Source: Aphis gossypii (Eukaryota; Arthropoda; Insecta; Hemiptera; Aphididae). Taken from it: 64,000 bases of DNA. Under the pieces are notes generated by a model. That model was given only the letters and a program-made list of their open reading frames with translations, was not told the DNA's origin and made no database searches. Location of the stretch: NCBI RefSeq assembly GCF_020184175.1, contig NC_065532.1, forward strand, positions 6,200,001 to 6,264,000. Reading direction: 5' to 3'. Position numbers and translations under genes: made by a program. Shown one piece after another: positions 39,571 to 49,900 of the stretch; position 1 is the stretch's first letter; each line of letters begins with the position of its first letter.

Positions 39571-39996
39571 CTTGGTACAACATGATGGGTAGAAAGACAC
39601 ATGGCTATAAGTGGCTTTGTAGAGTTATTTCCTTATGTAGTTCGTGCATTAGAAAAAATATGCGAGTGGAATGACACAGCTTCGACTGATGCCAACATTT
39701 TAATGAAAGTAATGATGGACTCGGAATTTTGAAATTCACTCCCAAGTTATTAAAATAAATATTATAAATTTATTGTTATGCATATTTATAAAATATTGAT
39801 AATAATTTTTAACTTTAATGGATAGTATTTTTGTTTTATTAGCTTTTATTTTAATATAGCTATATTTTGTGTAAATTTTGGAAAAAAGTCAATCTTGACT
39901 AAAAGAAGTAATGGATCTAATCATCTAGCGGAAGTTATTGTTGCTACTATTCAAAGTTTACGTGGAAATATAATTGAAGGGTTTAGGGATAATAAG
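39571..39996 (+). pseudogene. Broken hAT transposase remnant (ZMYM1/TTF-type)
   Basis: The frame around 39583-39729 reads T-stop-WVERH followed by MAISGFVELFPYVVRALEKI, ending at a TGA (39730-39732). This resembles the TRWVERH segment and downstream helix of hAT transposases of the TTF-zinc-finger/ZMYM1-like kind, with a TGA where CGA is expected. A second block near 39915-39996 (SNHLAEVIVATIQSLRGNII) continues the same family pattern after a ~180-bp interruption. The N-terminus, catalytic residues and C-terminal dimerisation domain are missing, so it is dead. Confidence 0.6.
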
Positions 39997-40348
39997 GTAA
40001 GGATATTATATTTATTATAATATTATATCTATAGGTATTTTTAGAATTTTTTTTTTTATAAAAGATAATGTAATTTTAAAATTATTTTGATCATATTGAC
40101 ATATTGTGCTATAATAATAGAATTTTAAAATCTTAACTACTTTTTTTTGTAAACAAAAGGTTTCTCGGAATTCAGTAGTCGATTTTACAGCAACCTATAA
40201 AAATAACAAAAATACTGCAAAAATTAATTTTAGTCCAATTTTTTTAGTAAAAATATTTGAAATAATTTTAAACATTACACTATTTCATATTGCATTATTA
40301 AATATCTGTTATCTATAGACAATTAGTAGACAAGTAGTGTACGTGTAC

Positions 40349-40504
40349 CAGTGGCGTAGTTATGATTTTGTTCTGGGGGGGGGATATACAATTTATTGGT
40401 TAAACATAAAGTGAGGGGCTTAATAAGTCAATGATTTAAACATTAAAAAAAAAGGCTCTGGGGGGGATCTATCCCCATATCCCCCCCCCATAACTACACC
40501 ACTG
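40349..40504. mobile_element. hAT MITE, perfect 8-bp TSD ACGTGTAC
   Basis: The left end is CAGTGGCGTAGTTATG and the right end read inward is CAGTGGTGTAGTTATG. ACGTGTAC flanks both sides exactly (40341-40348 and 40505-40512). The 156-bp element has long G and C tracts just inside each end and no coding content. Confidence 0.9.
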
Positions 40505-40529
40505 ACGTGTACTTACAAATACTATATAG

Positions 40530-40723
40530 CAGGGGCGGCCAAACAGTCGATCGCGAATAATTTCAAAGTCGATCATGTTAGAATTTATTTTAAGGGCCAC
40601 GCACCCTATACGTTTCTTAATAATTATATTTATTCGATAATAATAATAAAAAAAAATTATGGAAGTCGATCCTCAAAGGTGAAGTATATTTTTAGTAGAT
40701 CATGGCCAGTTTGACCACCCCTG
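40530..40723. mobile_element. hAT MITE with CAGGGGCGGCCAAAC ends
   Basis: The left end is CAGGGGCGGCCAAAC and the right end read inward is CAGGGGTGGTCAAAC. Flanking octamers are similar but not identical (CTATATAG left, CTATAGGC right), so the target duplication has decayed. The element begins 26 bp after the end of the preceding MITE. Confidence 0.75.
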
Positions 40724-40997
40724 CTATAGGCTATATAGTATATAGGACATAGGTAGTATATCATAGTTGTTGAGGTCCATTTTATCATGGATTTTATTAA
40801 TTTCCTCGTTCCTACATGCAAAAAGTATCTGGTTTCTTAATTTAATTTACCAAAATTACAATATTTATGTTCTTATTCCTAAAAATAATGAATTAATTCA
40901 CATTTATATTTCTTTAAAATATGATTGAATTAATTCTTTCATTCTTTCGTCTAAAAGTTAATCAATTCCAGGAATCGTTCAATAACAATATCTACAC

Positions 40998-41218
40998 CAG
41001 GGATGGTTAACCTTTCTGTACCCACGAGTCAAATAAAAATTTGGATTCTGTTTCATTATTCTTGTGTCAAGTAATTTGATGACCTTATTTTTAAACTTAA
41101 AAATTCCTACATCCATGGCTTGAATGATAAAAAACAGACCTTGCGTGTGTCACTTAAAGATCATTTGCGTGTCACTCCGCGACACGCGTGAGTGCGTGAC
41201 ATAGGTTCGCCATCTCTA
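40998..41218. mobile_element. hAT MITE, perfect 8-bp TSD ATCTACAC
   Basis: The left end is CAGGGATGGTTAACCT and the right end read inward is TAGAGATGGCGAACCT. ATCTACAC flanks exactly (40990-40997 and 41219-41226). The right arm is CpG-rich (ACTCCGCGACACGCGTGAG). No open frame is present. Confidence 0.88.
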
Positions 41219-41485
41219 ATCTACACAATAACATTTGAAAAATATTTAAAGTAATTTTAAGCACGTCTGTACAAATATCAGTTACTTTTTATGAAATTTA
41301 AAATTAATACATAATACAGGATTTTAATACATTATACAAAATTATAAAATAATTAATAGTATAATAAATGGAATGTTTTTAGTGAAAATTAATTCTACCT
41401 ATACCGCGGCTATACCTATCCTATACTCTTATAGTATACAGTATAAATATAAAATAGGTAATAAAACATCGTAGACAATATAGAC

Positions 41486-41677
41486 CAGGGGTCGGCAACC
41501 TTTTTGGTGTCAGGGGCCAAAAAAAAATAAAAAAAATATTTACGGGACATAAAACTTTATTTTATTTACAGTTTATCAACTAACATAAATACATAATGTG
41601 GTATTTTATATTTTTGCACTAATTATAAATTGTAATCGTATAAAATCGCTTCACGGGCCGCGGATTGTCGACCTCTG
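41486..41677. mobile_element. hAT MITE, perfect 8-bp TSD ATATAGAC
   Basis: The left end is CAGGGGTCGGCAACC and the right end read inward is CAGAGGTCGACAATCC. ATATAGAC flanks both sides exactly (41478-41485 and 41678-41685). The CAGGGGTCGGCAA terminus is typical of a widespread group of animal hAT elements. It is 192 bp and non-coding. Confidence 0.9.
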
Positions 41678-42488
41678 ATATAGACTATAAAAGTATTTGT
41701 TTGATTTCATTGACTTCAAATTTAAAACACATCCAAGATCCATCATAATATAGTCAAACACAATGGTACTCCATCGATCGTCATTAGAGTATAAGACGCC
41801 TCAACACCAATTATATAACAAATTGATTTCTCTTTTTTGTTTTATAATATCATTGAATAATTTATGAAACATTTGATTTTATTGTTTTTAAATGAATCAT
41901 AACAGTCATAATTATGTATCATTTTTTATGCTGGCCTATGTCTGATATATTATATTTTATTATTATACTGATATTGATAAGTATTAACTAATATAAATCG
42001 TATTATCGAATTTAAAACATGTTTATTTATTCGATGAGTTACCTATATATTTATACGCTCTTAGTATTATAACCGTCACTATTCATCACTATTGATATTG
42101 AATGTGAACTAAACGTCTCACAAATAACCCTTTTCGACCAGTTGTGTTTATATACAACAAAATAAGTTGACCTCGTTTTAAATTGTTTAGCTGACCGTTG
42201 GACATTGTAAAATATACCTAAGAGACATTTTATGGCTCGAAATATTTCACAAAAAAAAAAAAAAAGATTACCCTCTTCAAAACTATAAAATTTGTCACGG
42301 TCGAGTCTGTAATTTTACCCCCTTTGTGATTCAAATACATCTTTTACGAGAATAGAGAAAATATCTTGTTCCTTACACACTTCTTATTCATTTGTTAACT
42401 CGCACAAGAACATGAAACTTGTATATTCATCGATAACAAACTATGATGAACATAAATAAAGTTGATAATCGCGAGAGCAGTTTAGATT

Positions 42489-43140
42489 ATGGGCAAGTAT
42501 ATTAAAACGGTTAATTTTTATTTATAATAAGTTAATCATATTTGTATTTTTAGAGCTAAAATAGATGAAGCCATAATAAAATCATTACATAAAGATTATT
42601 GTCTAGAGCATTGTGAATCTAAGCCGAATACACACATAGACTTAGCAGTTCAAGTTAATAATAATCAAAATAGCCCAACAAAAATACATGGACATCATAA
42701 AGCAGATAACTCAGATTCTGCAGATAATGATATTATAGGGATGATGTGGGAACCAGAATTAGATTTTGTAGACGATCCAGAGTGCTTTAACGAGTTTAAA
42801 AATGATGATGTTCCAATGCGATTTATGTGTGGTGTGTGTTTAGGTCAATTTCGTACTAGGTAATTAAAAGAGTATTATTTTTACAATTTATACTTATTTA
42901 TTTATTTAAATTTATAAAAATTTTAGATGTGCTTTAGACATTCACTTCAGAACTCATAGAGGCGAAAAACTATTTAAATGTGTATTATGTGATAATATAT
43001 TCAATGAATTAGCTATTTTAAAACATCATCGAGAATTACACAATATAAATGAATTGGTTACATGTGGAATTTGTGGATTAGTTTTTACAGAAATGTATCA
43101 TATGATAAAACATAAAAAAAAGTATCATTTTAATGAATAA
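42489..43140 (+). CDS. Small C2H2 zinc-finger protein (three fingers)
   Basis: The model has exons 42489-42496, 42554-42859 and 42927-43140, giving 175 aa. The first half is acidic and disordered, with MMWEPELDFVDDPECFNEF. The second half carries three C2H2 fingers: MCGVCLGQFRTRCALDIHFR (next His after two residues), FKCVLCDNIFNELAILKHHR, and TCGICGLVFTEMYHMIKHKK. It is a probable nuclear DNA- or RNA-binding protein; I cannot name an ortholog. The start is the weak point. The 8-nt coding exon ATGGGCAA with donor gtatat and a 57-bp intron gives an open frame, but a GC donor two bases earlier combined with a shifted acceptor also keeps frame. AATAAA lies at 43179-43184. Confidence 0.75.
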
Positions 43141-43178
43141 TAAAACAATTTATTAGTCTATGTACCATAGACTTGGGA

Positions 43179-43194
43179 AATAAATACATTTATT
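43179..43194. terminator. Interleaved poly(A) signals of convergent genes
   Basis: AATAAA at 43179-43184 serves the zinc-finger gene on the plus strand. TTTATT at 43189-43194 is AATAAA on the minus strand, 100 bp past the NDUFB11 stop. If both are used, the two transcripts overlap at their 3' ends. Confidence 0.55.
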
Positions 43195-43293
43195 ATACAA
43201 TGAAATATTTGGTTTCTTTTTATTGAAAATTATCTTATATTATTCTCTAAACATGAAAATTGGTAATTTTATAATATTATGATACCAATAATA

Positions 43294-45837
43294 TTAAATC
43301 ACTATTTCTGTATCACCTAATTCTTCTTCGGTAGGTAATTGTATCAAACTTGGATGTATGTAATTAGGGTCGATGAGTGGTAATCCTTGATCTTCTCTTC
43401 TTCTCAGTTCAAGAAAAGCTTCCCTTTCTGCCCAATTCTTATAATTGTAGTCTGGCATATATGCAAACATAAATATACCACCCACTATACATAAAGTGAC
43501 TGAAAAAAATCCAGTAGCGTGCATAGCGTTCAAGTCTTCTGTCTCATCATCTTTTTCAAAGCCATATGATTGCCAGTTTCGTTTTTGCTAAACAAATAAT
43601 AAATCTAAAATTATTAAATTTTCAAAATTTTGGCTTAAAGTATAGTTAACAGAGACACAGGATTAAAATATTAGTGTACATAATAATATAGTTATAAAGC
43701 AAAAAAGCGATCAATTTTATTATTAATATATAATGGAATTTTGCTACGAATACAGAATATTCATAAGTGCAAAACCAGTCAAATGTGATTGTCCCATTAG
43801 ATTTCTCAACCAAGGTTTCTATCTAATAAACATAGAGAAGTAAGGAAATAATTATAAAGTAAAAACAAAACTATGCACAAAAGTTTAAAAATTAAAACTA
43901 TACAGTAAATATAAATATTAATGTTAAACATTAATTTACCACACAACACTCATTATTTAGAAAAGTACTAACTTTATTGAGAACTTTCTTTTAGAAAATG
44001 AGTTCAAATATTTATATAATACCACTTAAAAGTTCAAAATTGTAATATTTAAGTAATTTCCCAAAAGAAAATTTCAAAAAAAATTAATAATATTCAAAAT
44101 AATGCATGTTGTGTTTTAATTAATCAAAGTATACCTATAGGTATATTTTGTAGTTTATGATGAATATGTTTCTGTTTTTTTTTTTAGTTTAATCCTAGAG
44201 CACACGCATCACAGTCAAAAAGATCAGGCTTTAAAAATTTAGTTCATTGCTTCAAAAATAAGAAATATTAATCTAACCCTTCCAATTAGGCGATAAACTA
44301 AAATAAGATTCAACTCCCGATTAAATACAATTTGATGCCAGTACTATAATAGAAGACCTCAAAGTTCGTTATCTATTAAAAAAACTGTCTAAAAGACTAT
44401 GTGTGTAGAATACTATGATATAACCTTAAATTTAATATCATTTATATGAAAGTTTAGATTGTTTATATTAATTATTAAGTATCAATAAAAGCATTTGACA
44501 ATCTTTATTTATTTAAGAGCAATAAAATAATGATTATTTCAATTTATCGATTTTTAATTGATATGTTTCAATACGCAGCCAAAAAGACTGTGTGCGTAGA
44601 ATATTATGAATATTTTTAATACGTGTAATCTAGGGTTAATAAATCTAGTTATTATGTTCAATACCTAGTAGACATTATGAATGCATTATCACAAAATTTT
44701 ACAGCATACTTTTTATTTTTTCCTAGTGTAATAAAAAATATAAATTATGAAATCGAAAAATAAAAAATTAAGATCATTGAGGGGCGACTGATTATAAGTT
44801 ATACCTTATAACTATTGTAATCTACTATTTATTTTCAAAGTTTTTATTAATTATTTATATAATTATTCTTAAATTTAATTTTAATTTTTGATACATTATA
44901 AAACTAACACAATTTTTTTTTTAAAATACCATATCAATTCTCTTATAATGAATTATTGTTAATAAAATATAAAGTACATACTACTTAGTTAGAAATAAAA
45001 TATTATTAATGGAGTTTAAAATTTCAAATATACATGAAATGTATAATTATAGCCCAGATATAAATGATTTATAAATAATCAAAAAAAATTCTCTAAATTT
45101 TAGCCATTGTAAGATAATTATATATTTTTGAATATAAGTTTTCAACTGAAATAATGCCATTTAAAAATTAATCATTCACTTTTAGTTTTATTGCAAAAAT
45201 AAATATATTAAGTACACAGTATAATATTTATTTAAAATAGGTTCAGACAAAGCATACATTCAAAGTACAACTAATCAGAGCAATTTTTATGAATATTTTT
45301 CAAGATAAAATGATCAAACTTGACAATATAACATGCTAAAAATTAAAAAAAAATTATTTTATTTTCATATGAAACAAATAATATGCTTGAAATTATTATT
45401 TATAAAAGCTCTAAAAATATATACTACATTAAAATCCAGACTATAGTTATAAATTATAATACTTGGTATAGTATTTTATAAGGTTATATACTATGAAAAA
45501 TTAAATAATTGTATTTAATCATTCTCTAAATTTTCCTAATTGAAAAAGAAAATATTAATGATGAAGAGAAAATTATGAACTAATAGTCTTATGAAAATAA
45601 CTTTTAACACAAATATATCTTTAAATTTTAGAGGTTTGTTGTAAAGGCATAGAGAATACTTAAATATATTTAAATTTTTATATTTATTTAAAATATTACT
45701 GGTTCATGTTCAGTTAGTTCTGTATTGGTAACGCACACTTCTTGATTTTTTTTAGAGGTTGATATATGACGTTGAATTGATGGAATCGGCCGAATAACTC
45801 TTTTCGTAACTTGGGCGAGTCTAACTAAAGAACTCAT
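43294..45837 (-). CDS. NDUFB11: NADH dehydrogenase 1 beta subcomplex subunit 11 (complex I ESSS/NP15.6)
   Basis: Two exons (45700-45837, 43294-43587) join in frame to 143 aa. The start MSSLVRLAQVTKRVIRPIPS followed by IQRHISTSKKN is a basic mitochondrial presequence. The second exon has the family signature NWQSYGFEKDDETEDLNAMH, the single membrane span GFFSVTLCIVGGIFMFAY, then PDYNYKNWAEREAFLELRRR and EDQGLPLIDPNYI. The protein is an accessory membrane-arm subunit of complex I in the inner mitochondrial membrane. The 2.1-kb intron contains a piggyBac-like MITE (44189-44639) and otherwise AT-rich sequence. The gene converges with the zinc-finger gene and is head-to-head with SPT16. Confidence 0.95.
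44189..44639. mobile_element. PiggyBac-like MITE, copy 2
   Basis: TTAA lies at both borders (44189-44192 and 44636-44639). The left end is TCCTAGAGCACACGCAT and the right end read inward is CCCTAGATTACACGTAT. It is similar along its whole length to the copy at 30907-31350. Internal direct repeats are visible, such as AAAAGACTATGTGTGTAGAA (from 44391) and AAAAGACTGTGTGCGTAGAA (from 44582). It sits in the NDUFB11 intron. Confidence 0.85.
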
Positions 45838-46996
45838 TTTGAAAAATTTCGACAACTAAAAGTTAGAAAAAAATCGGAAAAATATAAAGACAATTAAAAA
45901 AAAAAAAAAAAAAACGACGGTCAAGAAATACAATATGATATATGAATATGATGGTATGGTATCATAAATCATAATGTTCTGATATTCTGAATATTTTTTC
46001 ATAGTTGATAAGAAAATTAACAGCTGTGAGAACAGTACATGTTTATAGATAATAATGATTACATCTATCGCTATCTCTAAGATATCTTAGTCGGTGATCT
46101 GTATTATAGCACAATTATAGCATTCATCAATCATCATTTGGAGGTCATCATAATAGTATTTGGTACTACGGTATTATAGACCGTAAATATTAATTTAATA
46201 GTTTGTGGCTTGTGCATACTACTTAGATGTTCGACCCTAGTTTCAGATTCTGACACTTCCTCACTAGTGAAGTAATAAGCTATAACAGTGTGACAATATT
46301 AATTATGCTGAAGCTTAGAACCATGGTATAAAGATCATCTATATAGTTTTATATTGTCCTCAACTCAAAACTACTGAATTGTCTGAATTGTGTAACGGTT
46401 GTGGTCACTGTTATTATAATAATAACTGTAGTTATTGGGTTACATACTAATATTCTGCATTTAATATTATTTATGTATTCAAGTTAGTACTTGGTAGTTG
46501 GTACACAATAGGGAGCCCGGACGCCCGGGCTTGGAAGATCTATTAAGACGGTGGTTGGGGAATTTGGAGCAATGCGGTTGGCGCCTGGCGGTTGCCACTT
46601 GCTATCTCATGTTTATTTTCAATTTTAATGGCTGTTTTGGTTAGATCGAATCACAATAATTATGTATTAAATTGTGGTTGGGATCACTGTAAAGTTAAAT
46701 AAGCGACATCTACAACAAACAACTATTTGCAAGCGTTATCACGTTATTTTGTTTTGTTGATATTTTAACCAGTAAATAAAACTTCTGGTTAGTACTTGAT
46801 GTTCGAGCACAGAATAGGTTAAAGAATACATAGGTTTTTTTTTTAGAGGGAAATGTCGGTGTCTTACACAGACACGCTATAACTTAATAACTGGCATCTA
46901 ACTGTTTGTTGTTTATCATTAGTACACTATCTTTTGTATCTAGTATTCTAGTTATTAAAAAATTATAGTTACTTGAAATTTGAATGTGTTTCAACA
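45838..46996. promoter_or_regulatory. Head-to-head promoter region, NDUFB11 / SPT16
   Basis: The start codons lie 1.16 kb apart with no gene between them. A local G+C-richer block with the near-palindrome AGCCCGGACGCCCGGGCTTG lies at 46513-46532. The region probably contains both transcription start sites and may act as a shared promoter. No specific element is proven. Confidence 0.45.
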
Positions 46997-49900
46997 ATGC
47001 CGTCTTTAGCGTTAGATAAAGAAACATTTTTTAGGCGGTTAAAACATCTATACGATTATTGGAAGGTAATTATAATTATGTTTAAAAATGTTGTATTATT
47101 CCAAATATTAATGATCTGGCAGTAGATTATAAATGTATGTCGTGAAAATTTTCGGTTATAGAAAAAGTTTGTGCTGCTTTAAAGAGGTCTTTAAAAAATA
47201 AAATAAATTAAAATAATTCCACGTTCCTTATACTGATTACTTGCATTTATGTTATTTTTGTATATAGAAATGTGAATTTTCTGTAGTCGTAAATTAAATA
47301 GATATTTGCTAATCAGCAATAATAGTTTGTTTTTAAATATATTGGTGCTACCTACTAATAAAATTATGACTATCCTTGAAGGATTATAGTATCAGAAAAA
47401 AAAAATTATTATCAAATACTTGTGAAAATAGTTATTTAACAGTTATTGTACTTTAAAATAGTGTTTTCCTAACCATTATACATTTACATTTATAAAACTG
47501 TATTAACATTTAGGTTTGTATGTTTATAAATTTTCCTATGAGAAATATTTGTAAGTGAGTTTTTGAAAATTTGTTGCTTTTTTAATTTTTTTTTTTGATT
47601 TAGACTCAACTATTATCTTTTTATAATCCTATGATAAATTATGTATAAATGTATAATATATATTATAAAATGTTGTAGTACACATAATTGTTTTTAATTC
47701 AACCTGGAAAAACTCATTATCTGAGCTACATACTTGCAATGAGTAAAAACCTACCTTATAATTTTTTTATTACTATCATATTAAAATGTAGTGTACTAAG
47801 TTTTCTATATATTTTTTAATTATATTAACATAACAAAAATATTGGTTTTTTATATTTCAAACTAATATAATATAAAAAAAATATGCACTAACAATTATTA
47901 TAATTATAATTTTTAGGTTTTATATTGTTTTTAAAAATGCTAAACATTTTATAATTTGTTAATTTTTTATGTTTCAGAATAGTAAAGATGAAAATGTACG
48001 AGCTTTAAGTGATGTCGACGCTTTTACATGTGCTGTAGGAGTTGATGACTATACTATGTATAGTAAATCATCATCTCTGCAGGTAAATATTCTATGTAAT
48101 AGAAATTACTTTAACAATAGATACTAAATAGATGGTTGAATTATAGTTTTGGAAATCTAAAAAGTCAATGTATTCACTGTGTTTGAATATACATATATAT
48201 GTCCAAAAATGTATCAGTATAAAATTTTAAATAGTTGAAAATATTATTTAAAAAGTTAGCGTTAATTTATTATAGATATGTTTTGATACTAGTTTTTCTA
48301 TAACTTAATTATTTGGTTGTAATGTTAGGTACTATGCTGTTATTTTTTTACTTTTTGTTAAAATTTAACAGTGATGTAAATAAATGTGGTTACAAAGGGT
48401 AAAATAACCTCACAAACTATTTTAGTATTTTACTATTGTTGAAATGTTGATCAAAGTATAATGAATAGGACTAGGGTTTATATGAAACATAAAATAATAA
48501 ATGTTTCATTTTTATTTTTTCCCCTGACTTGAAATAGCATTTAACATTAAACTAAATATCTAGGTGAATAATGAAATTGCATAAAAATCAAAGTTATTGA
48601 CTATATGTCTAGGTATTTAGTAAAATGCCTGATTTGACTAGATGCTTACGACTAACATTTTTAAGATCAACTCTTAAACTATTTTTTCTACATAATCACT
48701 ATTTAAATTATAATGTATAAAATACATTTATCATTTAATGTTTCAAGCTTTTCAATTCCATCTTTGTAGAAATATTGAATTCAGCATTGTAGTGAGTTAT
48801 ACTGTCATTATTGGGAACAGGTGGTAGTCACTTAACACCAATTCTAGCCTGCATGGCGGATGATTAAAAACTTTCCATTCAAGACCTATTGGATGGTTTT
48901 AGACTACCACCTATTCCTAGCAATGAAGACATGGCCTGCTACACTATTCTTAGACAATAATACTGAACTGCGTACCAGTGTAAACCAGTGGTTGAACTTG
49001 TAAACAGCAGGTTTCTACAGAGAGGCTTTGAAAAGCTTGTACCTCATTATGATGAATGCCTTAATTTTAATGGTGATTATGTAGAAAAAAAGCATAAAAA
49101 TTTATCTTCAAAACGTATATAATGAACATTGTGTTTTTCACTTTGTTTATATTTTAGTTAAAAATGTGTTATGCAGTCGGGACAGTCCTCGTACAATAAA
49201 TTAATTATTATTTTCAACCTCATCATTAGGGAAAGAGAAGTTTTATGATTTTATAACAATAGTTAGTTAACTTATGGCATATTCTATTACTTTATATGTT
49301 TTGTATCAATCAGTGGCGGCTCGTGAGATTCACATAAGGTGGTGCACAAAAAATGTATAAGTTATCTACCTACGTAAGATATGGTAAAAATATTAATTTT
49401 GTAAATTTTGTTATAGGTATATACCAAAATAATATACCTACTTATTTAAATTAAAATTAATGACGCGACATTGTGGTACAACTAAAAAGGGTTTGGTGTA
49501 CACATTAAATGTGCTCCAAACTAGTGTTTCTCAACATGGGGGTTGCGTCATTTAATAAATTATATCAATGTGTTAGACATAGACAGAAAATCACCTAGTG
49601 AAATCCCCCTAAAAAATTGAAGTACTTTTTTGTTCCAAAAAATTATCACATCAAAAGCAATTTCTTTTCAGAAAATATTGAAAATGTGATACTTTTATTT
49701 CCATTAATTTTTATTATTAAAGAATTCATTTTTAATTTAAGTATGTAATTTTAATATAGCATAATATATTATAATTAATTGAAATCAAATTAAAATAATT
49801 TTATAAAAACAGATAAGTGAATTAAACACTTTTTGTTATGACCTAATGAGTTATAATATGTATTCTATACCTACGTATGCGTTAATTGTTGGAGGGGGTA

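Larger units (their letters stand above)
37031..42488. other. Gene-poor region between hyccin and C2H2 gene, rich in hAT debris
   Basis: The region begins with the hyccin promoter/5' UTR (37.1-37.9 kb, including TCACTATATAGG near 37579). The rest holds no intact gene. It contains at least five hAT-type MITEs (38721-41677) and a decayed hAT transposase (39571-39996), separated by AT-rich spacer. The last few hundred bases should include the start region of the zinc-finger gene. Confidence 0.55.
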
